A DNA stretch of 64,000 nt from Linnemannia elongata (GCA_036320915.1 JAXBDG010000010.1:1240001-1304000), one strand, 5' to 3'. Shown: positions 37,007-50,066, numbered from the stretch's first letter. Program-made: numbers and translations. The notes: generated by a model from the sequence alone, not told the origin.

Positions 37007-40000
37007 GGTTGTTATGATGTGACTAATGGGGAAGGATAATTAGGTGGGTGAGAGTTGTTGTTGCTATGCGATAGTTGATGTAATTGTTGTAGGTGGTGGG
37101 AATAGTTGATACTGTGGTATGCTGTTGTTCTTGTTGCTGCTGGGTATCGATGCTTTCTAAGAGTTGCTTGATGAATAAAAAACAAATACCGAGGGCATGC
37201 AGACGAGTATTTATACAAGTGTAAAAACGAAGAAGAATGTTTACCGAGAGACTTTCGTTGAGCATTGGTGACCAATATGCGACAAATAGGACGGCATTCT
37301 TTCGAACTGCGACCCAGAATCTCGTCCTCTTTCAGTCCTGAGGACGATAGGTGCTCAACTTCGCACCACCCTCTGTCTCGACTTGCTTGCAATTGATTGT
37401 TGTTGTTAAGCAACTCTAATTTTTATTTTTAGAGGGTGGGCACACAGGAGATGGCACAGAAAGAAACAAGGTAGGAGTGTCGGGAGGAAATCTATTTTGG
37501 CGGCTGTGTGGCACGGCCTTTGGGTGGCACTGTTAGAGGAGGGAATGCGCGACAGGCTGCGACAAGGCAGACAAATAGCCTGCCAGGGGAAAAGAAGAGC
37601 AGAAAAGAATAGGGGGTACACATTCTAGAACGTCCAATGTGGGACATCTTTCTTGAGAGGGGGTATTTACAACGGCGAAGTCGAATACGAAAAGAGCGTG
37701 ATCTATGTGCATATTTGTGCCTGGTGTTTTGTCGTCGCTTTTTGCTCTTTTGGGCTGTGAGTAGTGATTATCGCGGTTTAGCATCCATGCTCATGTACTT
37801 TCATCCTCATTCGCAGAACGAAAGGAGCAGGAGTAGAGCATAATTACCCGGGTGTACAAAGAAGAAGTTGGCTGCGCTCAAGTACTGAAGTCCAGGTAAC
37901 TGCCATCTCCGTATTTCTATGTGTTAATCACGCTCGACTGTTCGCTGGCATTCAAAAGATGCAAAAGAAAAAGTCCAGACCTGATGGTCACACCGACTTT
38001 CGGCGAAGTTCAAGGGCTATGTTCTGTTACACTGCTTTCCAAAGGTACAGCCTGTTGGCCTTTGCTTCTTTGTCGTTTGCTCACTTTTTACGCTTACACA
38101 ACTGGTAGATCGCGTTGTGTTGGTGACCAGAGCGTACCAATATCGCACATGTATGACACTGGCAGCCAGATTTTATATACTTCGCAAGCACTCCCCTCCA
38201 TTTTCCATGGAATATACTGTAGTTGTAAGCCTATTCTCTCATCGTCTCAAACCTAGAGTATCCCGAGGAGTGAAAGTGTGTCAATTCTTATTGCGCGAAG
38301 GGAGAATTGCCCGGGGTGGACTGATTAGGGACTGAAGATTGTCCCTGATTTTGCGTGGTTGAGCCAGCCACCTCTGTCATCTGTCGGATTAGAAAATACG
38401 AGAAAAACTAAGATCATGAGTGAGAAACACAATTCACCGCCTCTTCTAACTCCTCCCTCCTCTCGCCGTTCTTGTGTCTTCTCTTGCTCGTTCTACTCCG
38501 TCTTTTCACCGTTATTTCTCACTCCTTCCTTCGAACTTTGCTTGCTTGACAGCGTTTGTCTTCAGCAAAGAAAGGGGAATCTAGATGCACAGCCAAGGGG
38601 ACGTTTTTTTTTTGTAAGTTTCGCGTCTTTTGATCTATAGCTTCCTCCCGAATATGCGAGGTGTTTGATCAAGGATTGGTCGTAAGCCTGTAAGTCTCGG
38701 AATGATCTGGAGTTGATCAAAGCAGCATGATGGGAAACTATGAATACAACTGATGGTTGACTTCCTGGCTCCCTTGTCCTGAAACGATCGCTGACCAAAC
38801 ACTCCGACTAAACGTTTATTTCCCCAATTGAGTTCCGTGTACCATCCACTTGGGAGGAAGATGGCTCGCATGGTAGGTCATTTTGTCATTTTGGAAATTA
38901 AGGACCACCGGGATATGATGTAGAATCAGATCGAGAAACGGTTCGTAACACGAGACATAACTATTTCTTTGACCTCGACTACAACCTCAGGTACGACTCC
39001 AGCTACTACCTGGCCTCCAATCTCGGAAGGGAACTAGGTAGGTTGCATATGACAACGGACATGCAGCCGCTTCTCTAGCGGCAAACGGTCCTTCCTTATG
39101 ATCAAATACTCACAGACCATTGGTTCGACTCTGACGCGGGAGTGACCTCCCAGTTCTTATTGGCATTTGCAACGGGTACTCATTTGAAGCAGTCCTTTCA
39201 CCATTGACGTCCAAGACGGATCCACTCTCCGTCATTGTCCTCTCCGTGAATTTTTAATTATTCGTCGCCTTTCCTTGGCTTCAATCATTGGTACAAGGAA
39301 GGATGAGGGAGAGAGAGAAGGAAAAGCAAAGAGAAAGAGCGAGACTTGTGTAGTTGAAAAATAAGAATGCAGTTCATGTTACTGGGGACTCTTCACTCAT
39401 ATTGGTGTTCCCACTTTTGCCCAATAGAAGATCGATGATCAACAGGGGGTCGATCACATCCAGGCACCATCAATCGCCCTCTGCCCTGTGCCAAGGTTTT
39501 ACTCAGCCATCACTGATCAGAACATAATTTTCGAAAAGAACGGTTGTCGTAGAAGGAAAAAAATGATCAACAACCATTCCCTTTCACTCCTCTTGCAGCT
39601 TGAATGGACACCCTGGTGAAGGCCACTGGCAATAAACAAAAGCAAAGGAAGATGTCCAGGAGCAGAGGGAATAAAGAAAAGAGAGAGAGAGTGAGAGAGA
39701 GGCAATTGACAGGGGAAGGAAGGAAGGAGGATGGACTGCATCAAATAAATGCATAACGCCTTAGCCCCGTCTCCTCTCCTTCTCTTCCTCTTACGACTTC
39801 CTACCTCTCCCTCCTGTCTTTCTCCTCATCACCCTTTACCATCGCTCTTCAACCTCTCAACCTCTCGCATAACACATACAACACGCACGCACTATCTCCT
39901 CTTCCTTGTCCGCTCTCCATCTTTCTTATCACCAACACTCAAACCCTCAAAGAGAATGCGTCGCCGCATGGTCCCTACTCACTTCTCAACTTCTCCTTCC

Positions 40001-40067
40001 ACTTAATTCAACTTTTCTTGCCTGAACACACTCACACACAAAATCATACACGACCAACTGCTCCACC
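37007..40067. other. 3-kb gene-free interval
   Basis: This lies between the chitin deacetylase start and the WD40 gene start and carries both promoters. It has GA/CT-rich tracts near 38435-38540, 39300-39350 and 39660-39725. Open frames are short, low-complexity and resemble nothing I recognise. No tRNA with a plausible cloverleaf was found. Confidence 0.5.
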
Positions 40068-43000
40068 ATGTTGAGAAAGACCGGGAGATCCATCTCCTCC
40101 AGTCATCCAAACATCGCCTCCAACAATGGCCCTTCAGGATCCCTCCCAAGCAGCCCTGCCATGCGTCGTCGTCGGAAAGAGTCCGAATGCATGGTAACAA
40201 ATCAAGTCGACTTTTTTGCAACCCCACGCTAAACGCGTTTAAAGTCATGTGGCGAACAACGACGACTGATCTCCTGAATCAACTTTTATCCCTCTTTTAC
40301 TCCCACAGCTCAAGCTGGAGCGAGTCTTGGGCTTGACATCAAACAAGCCTATGATTCTATCCGTCAACTCGACCCATGATCTTGTTGCTTATGCTGCTGG
40401 CTGTGTCGTTGTCCTCTACAACCATAAGCTCGACAAGCAAGTCGGCCTGCTTTGCAGCGCGACGCTCAACAAAGCACCCTCTTCCTCTTCGGGAGACGGA
40501 GTATTGTCCGCGTCAGGACCAGGATCGCACCATTCTGGAATACTCGGTCTGGGAGGAAGCGGAGTAGGCTCGTCAAGAGGCATTGCATCCCTTGGCGGTT
40601 CACCAAGGTCCATGGCGGGGACTCAATGGATGAACCATCCCATGGCAAGCGCCAATATCAACCCGCTGGCGGGTCTGGCGCCCATGTCCCTTGCCGAACC
40701 CTCCTCCAGCTTCGGTGCTTCAAACCCAAGTAGCAACAAGAATGTGAAACCCAAACCCATTTCCTGTCTCTCCTTCTCCCCAGACGGCCAATTCCTGGCC
40801 ATTGGCGAGGTACATCTCGCTCACCACTACCTGTACCTGCATCTATTTCCAAGCCGATGCTCATCTTGTACTTGGCGACAAGAGCGGTCTTTCTAACTGA
40901 CAAGTTCTCTTGTAACCTGGCTCATGTTTAGATGGGGCATCAACCGAGGATTCTTATCTGGGAAGTGGCATCTCAGTCGCTCGTGGGCGAACTGCAAGGT
41001 CACAAGTTCGGAGTCCAGGCCGTTCAGTTTTCGCCCAACTCAAAGTTTGTTGTCTCCTTGGGCTTCCAGGTATGTAAACTTTGCTTTTTTTTTTTTTTGT
41101 GGCAGGATGACTGACAATGCAAAAAATGCTAAAATGAAAAATAGGGGCAAAAATGAAGGAGACCCAACTAGCGTTGAAGAACGAGTTTCAACAATGCACT
41201 CAGCTCAGAAATGAAACTAGGTGCTCAATTGCATATCTCTGTTTTTCTTTATTTAGCATGATGGATACATTCACGTCTGGAACTGGAGAACAAACACGCA
41301 GATCGCGAGCAATAAAGTGACCAGCAAGGTCAATGCTCTTGCATTTTCAGCAGATGGATCTTATTTTGTCACAGCTGGTCTGAGGCACATCAAGTTCTGG
41401 TATCTGAATGTGGGCGCCAACAAGCGAGCTGGATCCGTAAGCTTTATTTCCTGGATTTTGCGAGAGAATTGGTTTTTTTTTATCGCTCCATTGGTCAATC
41501 AGTTATTAATCTATTTTTTTCCTTCCCTGGATCGTAGTCGAGCACACGCGTTTTGGATGGACGCTCAGGAATACTGGGCGAACTTCGAGACAGCAGCTAT
41601 GTCGATGTTGTCTGCAGTCAGGATGGGCGGTTTACATATGCAATCACCTCCAACGGCATCCTCTGTGTGTTCTCAGAAGGACGAATCATGGAAAAGTGGA
41701 TCGACCTCCACGTCCGGGGAGCATACTCTATCAACCTAGAAGAACGATGCGTCATCTGTGCATGTACCGATGGCTTCATCAGGTATTAATGCGGTTGCTG
41801 TGATATTTTTGCTTTATAATATCGCGATATTAAACACATGCTTACCAACCTCGATCTCTCTTTCTCATCCTGTAGACTGTTTGAACCCGAGACCCTGCAA
41901 TACATCGTAACACTTCCCAAGCCTTCCCCGGTCGGCACATTTGGCATTGAGACCCATCAGGAACCTCAGGAAGAGCAAGCACAGCACGAGATCATTGCGG
42001 ACGTTCTAGCCTGTCAGTTTGATGCTTCGTCGTCCAGTCTGATTTGCATTTATTCAGATCGCTCAATCATTGTCTGGAATCTCACCGATTACAAAAATGC
42101 GGTTGTTTCTACCAGCCACCACTTTCACTCGGACTGCGTCTGGGGTGTTGAGGTAACTATCCTTCACACATAAAGGGCTGCGCAAGAAAGCACTGTTATT
42201 GCTTTAGTCAACAAAACTTAACAACGATGTAAACCTTCCTTGTAGATGGTGCCTGAGCTGGCCACTGGCGAGCAGGGAGGAAACCTGTTTCCCCCAGAGA
42301 CGTTTGCAACATATTCTGCGGATGGATCAATTATATTCTGGAACTTAAACGATAATGTGTCAACACTTCCACCTCTGTCAGATCCAAATCGGCTCTCAGC
42401 AAGCGACACCATTGCCGACCCACCACTCGCCCACAAGGAAATCGTCCGAGTATTGTATGCGGATGAACACTGTAGGTCGTGGATCCAGTCTCCCGATACA
42501 CAGGATCCAATGGACCCGGGTTACAATATTGTTCCACTAGAGTGCGGAGTGCGCATGGTCAAGATTAGCCCCGACGGCAAGCTTCTAGCATCCGGAGACA
42601 AAGGAGGCAATCTCAGGTGAGTTTTCGATGACATTCAAGGAAAAGGCTGTGCGTACCTCGCAGAGGAACTAATGCGTTATACTTCTCAACCTATAGAGTG
42701 CACTCATTAGCAACACTCGAGAAGCTTACATATCAGGAGGCACACGATACAGAGATTTTGGCGATCGACTTCACTGACTCAGAGGCGCAGGATTCGGCTG
42801 TATTGGTCGCGACCGCTGGACGGGATCGACTCTTACATATTTTCGATGTCCAAAACGACTATGCGCTTGTTCAAACTCTCGACGACCATTCTTCGTCAAT
42901 TACCTGCATCAAGTTTGCTGCTGACGGATCGCGGATGATGAGTTGTGGAGCCGACAAGAGCATTATATTCCGGAGTTGTCAGAAGGTAAATGATAAGTAT

Positions 43001-46000
43001 TCAACTTGCAGCTGCATAAAAGCTCGAAAATATGTTCATGTCTCTAATATAGCACTTTTATTCGCACCTCCGTGCCACTTTTAGAACGAGGACGGGATGA
43101 CGTTCTTGCCATATCATCAGGCGCCAGGACGGGCAACATTCTACGACATGGCCCTGCATGGTCCCAGCCAAACAATATCGGTGGTCTCGGGCGATCGACG
43201 GTTCAGCGTTTATGCATTGGAGTCTGGAAAGTCCATTCACACCTTCAAGGCTGAAACGAAGGGCAACGATCTGACAGCAGGCATGGCGGAGGTTTGCAGT
43301 ATGAACCACCTCAGCATGGACCCCACTGGTACTATCGCAGCGGCATCAGGAAGCGACAAGTCTGTTCGGATCTACGACTTGCTTCACGGAACATGCCTGG
43401 CCCACATGATTGCCCACTCTGAACTGGTGACAGGTGTCAAGTTTACGAATGGATTTACCCGAGTCATATCAACCAGCGCTGACGGATGTGTGCTAGTCTG
43501 GCGGCTTTCAAAGGACATCGTGCGGCGGATACAGACCAGGATGCTGGAGAACGTCACCCTGCCGACCTACCTTCAGGCCAAGGTTGCTGAAAAGTTGTCG
43601 ATCCCGATCTCAAATTCAACGTTGGGAGTGAGCCCGAAGCCGTTGAAGATCAAGAAGTCGACGGATCGATTGACATATGCGAGCGATTATTCCAACGCCT
43701 CCCGCAGAAACTCGACAACGTCTTTGATGAGCGATGACTTTGATGTTCAATCTGATGATTTGAATCCCTCCCAGTTACAGCAGCAGCGGTCAAGATATAT
43801 GTCAAAGGACTCACGAGTAGAAGACATTTCTCAGGACTTCACTCCAGTTTCTGTGGCCAAACCAACATCCACCAGAACAGCAGGAACGCGGACAAGGACA
43901 TCAACAGCATCCAGTGTGAGGACACCCCTGAACCGATCCCGCCAAAACTCGGCCTCACAGCCTGTCACGCCAAGGTCCAATCTGTCCTCGAGTCGCTCGG
44001 CTGTCTTGTCTGAACTTCCTCCTTGGAACAAGAACATTGTCAAGGAAAAGGTGGTAATTCCACCCTCTACTCTTTCTTCCCAGAAGCCACCAGAGCCTAC
44101 GTCGCCTCGTCAGCGTGTGACAAAGGCCCTCGTGAAGGGCAAGTGGCTTCCTACGCCTATCAACCCACGACCAAGAGCAATCTCCTTGGGAGTGCCTAAC
44201 GAAAAGAGCATCATTTCTTCGGATCCTAGCGTACAGGAGACCGCAGAGCAGCGGGAACGACATGCTCTGAGCGACCATACGCCTCGCAGCCATGCAGGTG
44301 CCACTAGTGTTGCCAGTGCAGATGATGACGAAATGAGCGATGAGACAGAGCCAGGTTTCGATGACGGACTTGGATTCGTTCCTCCAGGTATTTGCGATAG
44401 CCCGGTCAAGGATGCCCCGGATCCTGATACTCGTCTCAAAGTAGAGCCTAAAAGAGCATCAACGAGCGATTCAGCAGCGCGTCCTATACCTCGCACTACC
44501 CACAGCATCGATTCGACAGGAGAGCCCGTGGACGCAACTGCATCTGGAGTCGAGACGGAGGACGAACTTGTCGGACAAGAGACTGGAGGATCGGAAGAGC
44601 GCGACGGGGATGATGAAGAAGCAGAGGACGAGGAAAGTGTTATCGATTCGGCTAGTGACCATGATGCGCTTTCACCAATACAATCCAGATTCAGGAGTCT
44701 AGGCAAGGACATCCCTGGGCCTGTAGAGGTGGCAGGCAGCTTTGAGGAGGGTGAGCGTCTAAGGTCTCCTGTAAGCGGCTATAATAGCGCGACCGCTTCG
44801 CCTTTGAGTCGTCGCGCAAGTCTGAAACCCGCTGAACTAGGTCGACGAAGTCTGAGCGCCAAATTCTTGACGGCGCATGCGGCAACCATCATGCTTGGGC
44901 TCACTCGGAGTTCGATGCAGGAGCGCAACGGCAATACTGGCAACGAAGGATTACAGGAAGGTGCTCCCCTGGAACTTTCCTCGGCGGATACGACACCGAC
45001 TTTGGAGGAGGACAAGGAGATGGCTCTTGCAGATACTGAAAATGTTGAGCCAGTGGCAGCCGACGCAGGCTCGAGGCCAACAAGCTCTTCCCGCAGTGAG
45101 CTGACAGAGACGGATGTGGCTCGAAGTCGTGATCACCAGCCAATGCCATTCGAGGAGCGTCTGAACCCGGTCTCGCTCAACTCGCTCACCAAAGCCGTCA
45201 TGAGGCGAAGAGCGCGAAGCTCAGCCATCGCCCCATCTGTTACTCAATCGCCCACGCAATCTCATATTCAGGATGGTGCTGTCGCCGAGGAACATTCAGG
45301 ACCGAACGATTCTCCAGGTGTCAAAACGCGGGGTTCAGCATCAGAAGATCTGTCAAAGGAGGTCGAGCGGACAAGGAAGCGCCTTCAGGAACTCGGCTAC
45401 CTGAGCAGCCCCACTGCCACAACCGCCGCTGGATCCCACAGACCCTCATCTTTGGGTTCAGTTTTGACAACCATATCTGCCGACAAGTTTGCGGACGAGC
45501 TGATCTCAAGGGATCAGGTCGAGCGTATCGACATTAGGCCACCGACAGGAGGCATGGACGTTGAAGCGCGTCCAATGTCGCCGCCTCCTATGCAGTCATC
45601 ATCCACAAAGAGTATCCTGACGTCTCCTGCACATGTCACCAGTCCAGTGATTAAACGCAATACAAGCCATGGTGGTGTAGTCGTGGCACCACCACCTTTC
45701 CATGGTCAGACAGACGGTCAGGCCCGTGCACAAGCGTCGCTGGATATGGCACTTGCAGGGATCGTTCAAAGCGACCGGGCGACCCCTCCTCCTCCCACAG
45801 GGCAACATGGATCGGTCAAGCCCAAGAAGGCAACGACAAGGGACAAGGATGGTAGCGGCGGAGAGGACGATGCATCGCTGAGGGACGCTTTTGCGAGGAT
45901 TTCGTTCTTGATTTCACACAAGGCCAAGTCGGCGATGGTTCATCTCAATGCTGGAGATAATGCTGGCGCGGAGCATTTGGCGGACACACAAGCTTGGGTG

Positions 46001-46102
46001 AAGGAGACGCGCGATGGGCTGTTGAAACTGGTTGGCGAGGCTCAGGGTCACCTCTGGACACTCGAGCAGGCATTTGCTGCAAGCAGTGAGGATCTTGAAT
46101 AA
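40068..46102 (+). CDS. WDR62/MABP1-like WD40 scaffold protein
   Basis: Nine exons: 40068-40193, 40309-40809, 40932-41069, 41257-41436, 41538-41782, 41876-42152, 42246-42616, 42697-42985 and 43085-46102. They give about 1,714 residues. Residues about 43-860 form a double WD40 propeller that tracks human WDR62/MABP1 blade by blade: LERVLGLTSNKPM, YAAGCVVVLYNHK, ASNKVTSKVNALAFS, GRSGILGEL, CTDGFIRLFEP, ASGDKGGNLRVHSL, TLDDHSSSITCIKF and MSCGADKSIIFRS. The remaining half is Ser/Thr/Pro-rich and probably disordered. It ends in a helical segment (SLRDAFARISFLISHKAK to the end). In animals these proteins scaffold JNK-type MAPK modules and act at spindle poles; the fungal role is not established. A 43-residue basic N-terminus precedes the propeller. 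Confidence 0.93.
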
Positions 46103-46360
46103 ACCTTTTGTTCTGGTGGCGCAAATTAATTTGACTGTAGCGCACCGCGCGTTAAATTTTCATGGTGTGGATGGGAGTGAGGGAGCGGGTGATAAGAAAA
46201 GGTCAGATGTAAGCATGCCACTGTGAACATAGCTCTTGAAAGTGTCGACTGGTCACCCTTAACTAGGCTGAAGCTGTCTTGGGCTGAAGATTGCTGTTTC
46301 CTGGAGCAAAGCCTCCAACGGGTCCAATGGTAGAACCCAATGGAGGAACCCGATGGTGTA

Positions 46361-46368
46361 TATAAATA
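46361..46368 (+). promoter_or_regulatory. TATA box of the F-box gene at 46423
   Basis: TATAAATA lies about 55 bp upstream of the first ATG. Confidence 0.55.
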
Positions 46369-46422
46369 AGTGCGAGTGACGAGACCTTCTTCTTTATCCT
46401 TCTTCACTCTTCCCCCCCCTAC

Positions 46423-48681
46423 ATGTTCATGACCACACATGCAAGCAACCGTGTATCCATCGTTGATAACCCTCTGATCCTCGACCGCATCTGCGACAAC
46501 CTCACTAAAGTTGACCTCCTCCCCTGCCTCCAAGTATCTCGCTACTGGTTCGCCCTCTTCCAGCCTCATGTTATCCGTCGTGTCGAATTCGTCAACCTCA
46601 AGAAGCGTCAAACATGGGCCACCCTTGACAGCGCGTCCCGGATCCGGCATCTTACTATCGATATATCTGATGCCGGATGGTTTTTGGACAACCCTAAGTC
46701 GCCATGCACCAACCTCCACGAGCTCCACTGCGTCGACTATGACTACCAGATCAAGCGTTTAGAAGATTACAACATACAAACATGTCCCTCGATTGTGGAC
46801 CAGACCAAGAACGCGCTCCTGTTGATTGAGATTAACCCCAAGCTCCGTACCCTGACCGTTGATCACAGTGAGTGGAAGTACAGAGACGACAACTTCACAG
46901 AATCGGTCCTTAAGTCCCTAGTAACACACAAGTCCCTTACCCTGATCCATATCAGCATCCCAGTCCTCCTCACGGATATCCGGTTCAAACTCTACAACAA
47001 CCTTCCTGTCGGCCTTCAGGACTTTGAGTTCAGCTACAAGAGCGCAGATGTCGCTTGGATTTATGATGACGACTATAGGATCCGTACCCCCAAACTCTCG
47101 ACAACTTTACTCCCGGCCCTGAAGCAAATTTGTCTCCGTGGAACTCGGCAACGCGTTCCTTCGCATTTCAGAGATGAAAAGACTTACATTTCACCATTCT
47201 CTCCATACAACAACCCCGACTCCTACTACTACGGCCCTGACCCTGTCGACTACAACGACCATCACCCATTGGATGACTTTGTGATCCACTACTACGACAT
47301 AGAAGCGACCACGCTCATCCGAAGGTCTCCTCAGCTCCGGGATCTTGTTCTGCGTGATCACACTGGGAAATTAAAGGACTTAATGCAGCTCTTGATCATC
47401 TTTTGTCCTACTCTGGAGACGATCGACCTTTCGACCAAAGATGCTGTTGGACAAGATGGCGATAACATCGAGACGGCTGCATTAACTACGAGTCCACTAT
47501 CACCAGGATCACGCTTCACTAAGCTGAAGGAGTTCAGGATCGAAGGCGAGTGGTCATCGTCGACTCATCAAGCGATTGCAGAATTGGTGTCCCGGTCAAC
47601 AGACACTCTGGAGATTGCTTGGTTCGATCGCCGTAGTTGGCAGACAATAATGGACACCGCAAACCCTTTTCTCATTGGAACCAAGGCTAGTTGGACCCGT
47701 TGCACTCAGCTCAAGGAGTTAGTCCTTTACCAGGAAAAAGGATTCTCGATGTCGGATTACTGCTGGGGTTTCCCCGGCAACAACGAATCTCTTACAGCCT
47801 TGGACGCCGCCGCCGGCAAGTACACGTCGACAACCCCCATGTTCAGCCGTCTCGAAAAGCTGAAATTGGCTGTGAGTGAACCGACCTCGCTGGAATGTCC
47901 AAATGGTCGCCACAATCGATTTGTTTTCAGACCTGACAGTTTCCAAAGTAGGATGGCCTTCAGGCATAATAACCAGGACGGTGTAGTGGACAGGAAGACG
48001 GAGCGGGAACATCGACTGGCGTTTGTGCTTTTGGTTCGGGAGCTTTATGGTCGTCTCAGGAAACTCAAGAGACTACGATCTTTGGTGATTGAGTGGTGGG
48101 CATGCGAGACCATCCAAAGGATGACCCTGGAGCATGTGCTGCAGCTGTGCTATGAGACAGAGTTCGAAGAGGACGACGTCAGGGGCATCAACTTCAAGCG
48201 GAGGGAGGACCTTCCAAGGACGAGCAAAGGCTGGTGGGGTCCCATCACCACAGTGGATCTTAGCTGGCTCGGTCTGTCTTGGTCCACGCAAGCTGAACAA
48301 CAAGAAAGAGCGGACACCCAACAACTATCATTGCTGGCAACCAAGCAGTCTAACGTCGAACCCAACACCTCCTATGCACAGCTTGTAGACCCATTTCGCC
48401 GACGTGTGGGTCGGATCTGGGAGGACTGGATGTACCACGTCGGGTCATGTCCTCACGCTTGGACCGATAGGATACCCGGTAGAGGGTGGGGTTCTTGCCT
48501 TTGCCAGTACAATTATCATGATGAATATGCCAGCGGGTATATCTACGCCATGGACGGGTACTGGCACCTGGGAGAAGATCATGTTGTGTACAGTCGTGAT
48601 TTTGAGTCGTTGAGTGGTGGGATGGTCGCCAAGAGAGGAGGGCGATGGGGGAGCAGGAAGGCCAATCGTGGCAGATTCTAG
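46423..48681 (+). CDS. F-box protein, long, with LRR-like C-terminal region
   Basis: Uninterrupted frame of 752 residues. The F-box is at about residues 13-55: NPLILDRICDNLTKVDLLPC followed by a QVSRYWFALFQPHV stretch. The rest shows irregular leucine-rich repeats (LRDLVLRDHTGKLKDLMQLL, PTLETIDLSTKD, FTKLKEFRIEGEW, RLEKLKLAV) and a C-terminal WLGLSW motif. Such proteins normally recruit targets to SCF ubiquitin ligases through Skp1. The layout is typical of the expanded F-box families of Mortierella. A second ATG four codons in (46435) is possible, but both give the same domains. It marks the left border of the repeated accessory block. Confidence 0.85.
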   Translation: MFMTTHASNRVSIVDNPLILDRICDNLTKVDLLPCLQVSRYWFALFQPHVIRRVEFVNLKKRQTWATLDSASRIRHLTIDISDAGWFLDNPKSPCTNLHELHCVDYDYQIKRLEDYNIQTCPSIVDQTKNALLLIEINPKLRTLTVDHSEWKYRDDNFTESVLKSLVTHKSLTLIHISIPVLLTDIRFKLYNNLPVGLQDFEFSYKSADVAWIYDDDYRIRTPKLSTTLLPALKQICLRGTRQRVPSHFRDEKTYISPFSPYNNPDSYYYGPDPVDYNDHHPLDDFVIHYYDIEATTLIRRSPQLRDLVLRDHTGKLKDLMQLLIIFCPTLETIDLSTKDAVGQDGDNIETAALTTSPLSPGSRFTKLKEFRIEGEWSSSTHQAIAELVSRSTDTLEIAWFDRRSWQTIMDTANPFLIGTKASWTRCTQLKELVLYQEKGFSMSDYCWGFPGNNESLTALDAAAGKYTSTTPMFSRLEKLKLAVSEPTSLECPNGRHNRFVFRPDSFQSRMAFRHNNQDGVVDRKTEREHRLAFVLLVRELYGRLRKLKRLRSLVIEWWACETIQRMTLEHVLQLCYETEFEEDDVRGINFKRREDLPRTSKGWWGPITTVDLSWLGLSWSTQAEQQERADTQQLSLLATKQSNVEPNTSYAQLVDPFRRRVGRIWEDWMYHVGSCPHAWTDRIPGRGWGSCLCQYNYHDEYASGYIYAMDGYWHLGEDHVVYSRDFESLSGGMVAKRGGRWGSRKANRGRF

Positions 48682-49160
48682 TCCTTATTTTTCTGAGCAC
48701 CTTGTAAAACAAAACAATTCAAATCAACCAAGACTTTTTCTTCATAATGTGGCTGATGTTCGTTTGAAATATCTTTGCTGGGAACTGAGGGTGGAACGGG
48801 GATAGAAGGACGCATAATCTCTTTTAGGAAACGATTTAGTGGATGGCCTTCCTCACTCACTTCATACTGCGGACGAATGGAGCAGCGTCGGAGAATATTG
48901 TTAAAAGTGCGGCGACATGAACAGGGGTGAGAAGTATGTATGTTTGTGTGTTTTCAATTGACATCATGGCCCTGGCAGTGCCAACTCTAAATCTTTTTAC
49001 TCTCTTGGCAGCAACAACAAGGATCCAACTTGATTTTACATGGACGAGAGACACTCTTTTTCCTTTGCTTGGCCTTATACTTGACGGCGTCTAATCTGAC
49101 TAGGGTTTACGTTTGCTTCTGCCAAGATGACAAAATCTCGTCCCTCTGACTGTCAAAGTG

Positions 49161-49175
49161 TTGCGGATTCCGCAA
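49161..49175 (+). promoter_or_regulatory. 15-bp perfect inverted repeat in the A1 promoter
   Basis: TTGCGGA-T-TCCGCAA: seven-base arms around a single T, 19 bases upstream of the TATA box. It is present unchanged in all four type A promoters. It contains CGG(N3)CCG, the form bound by many Zn2Cys6 dimers, so a dimeric regulator site is likely. Confidence 0.7.
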
Positions 49176-49194
49176 TTATGAAGAGTCGAACAGG

Positions 49195-49202
49195 TATAAA
49201 AA
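49195..49202 (+). promoter_or_regulatory. TATA box of A1
   Basis: TATAAAAA, about 150 bp before the A1 ATG and followed by a CA-rich leader shared by all A copies. Confidence 0.7.
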
Positions 49203-49345
49203 TACGCAACCATCCCCTCTTTCTCTCTCATCATCAAACACATTCTCAAAGCAAACAAACGCAACAAAAGCAACCAGCCTCAAGCCTACTCAGCCAACCC
49301 TCAACCATCACTCTCCACATACTCCAAGAAACACTCAAGCCAACC

Positions 49346-49534
49346 ATGTCTCTCTTCAAGCGCTCCAACAAGAATAAGACCTCTTCTGCTGCCTCGACCC
49401 CAGCCCAAACCCCTCGCACCTCGATGCAAACCATCCGTGATGCCTCCGGTACCAAGATGACCCCCGAGGAGGCCCTCTACAAGATCTCGCACAACATGAT
49501 GACCAATGCCTCGACTGGACCCTTTATCCGCTAG
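49346..49534 (+). CDS. Array small protein A1 (62 aa), type A
   Basis: I do not recognise a named family. The 62-residue protein starts MSLFKRSNKNK (basic), continues with a Ser/Ala/Thr/Pro-rich centre SSAASTPAQTPRTSMQ, and ends with a probably helical TPEEALYKISHNMM and a GPFIR terminus. It has no Cys, signal peptide or membrane segment, so it is probably cytosolic. TP and RTS sites suggest phosphorylation (inference). The start is fixed by its position directly after the CA-rich leader, which is downstream of the TATA box; longer upstream frames cross the TATA box. AATAAA follows at 49621. Protein is identical to A3 and A4. Against A2, nine coding changes are silent and three alter residues, so the reading frame is under selection. 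Confidence 0.85.
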   Translation: MSLFKRSNKNKTSSAASTPAQTPRTSMQTIRDASGTKMTPEEALYKISHNMMTNASTGPFIR

Positions 49535-50058
49535 AGGGATGACCCCTTGAATCGGCGACCCACCTAGCCGACACCACCATACCCTCCACTCACTTGCATT
49601 TAAATCAATTCATCTTGTACAATAAACAGCATATCCTTTAATCTTGTAACAATCATTTATTGTTGACGAATGCGCTGTGAGGCCTGACAATTTTGTTCTC
49701 AGTGTTTTAGAGCACGGTAATTCCTAAATTTTTTATCACCCGTGTTAAGCAGTGTCATAAAGAAGTTCATTGTTCCTTGATAACCTATGTTGGATCCCTG
49801 TTTGATCAAAAGTACTTAGTCGATTGCAGTCATAAATGGAGCTCCAAGGACTCCAGTGCCTTTTTTTCGCCCCGCTGGCCACTTGTCCATACTGCGGCAA
49901 AAAATAACATGGGGGACCGATTCTGTCTGAAATTCATTTGAGACCAGTATGGTTCATCAGCGAATGTGAACTAACACTGATCATAGTACTGTTAGTCCTA
50001 AGCACGACGCGCAGTAACTCAGCAACTTTCTTTTCGTTTTATACATTCCGTGCAAAGG

Positions 50059-50066
50059 TATAAAAG
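50059..50066 (+). promoter_or_regulatory. TATA box of B1
   Basis: TATAAAAG about 130 bp before the B1 ATG. It is preceded by TTCCGTGCAAAGG, which is also present before B3. Confidence 0.65.

Noticed and set aside
38359..38640. 93-codon frame in the 3-kb interval
   Set aside because: Low-complexity pyrimidine-rich translation without similarity or conserved context.
39100..39150. TGGTTCGACTC resembling a tRNA B box
   Set aside because: No A box at the right distance and no acceptor-stem pairing could be found.
49127..49345. In-frame upstream extension of A1 (and the like before A2, A3 and A4)
   Set aside because: The extension crosses the palindrome, TATA box and leader, and differs between copies, while the sequence from the inner ATG is constant.
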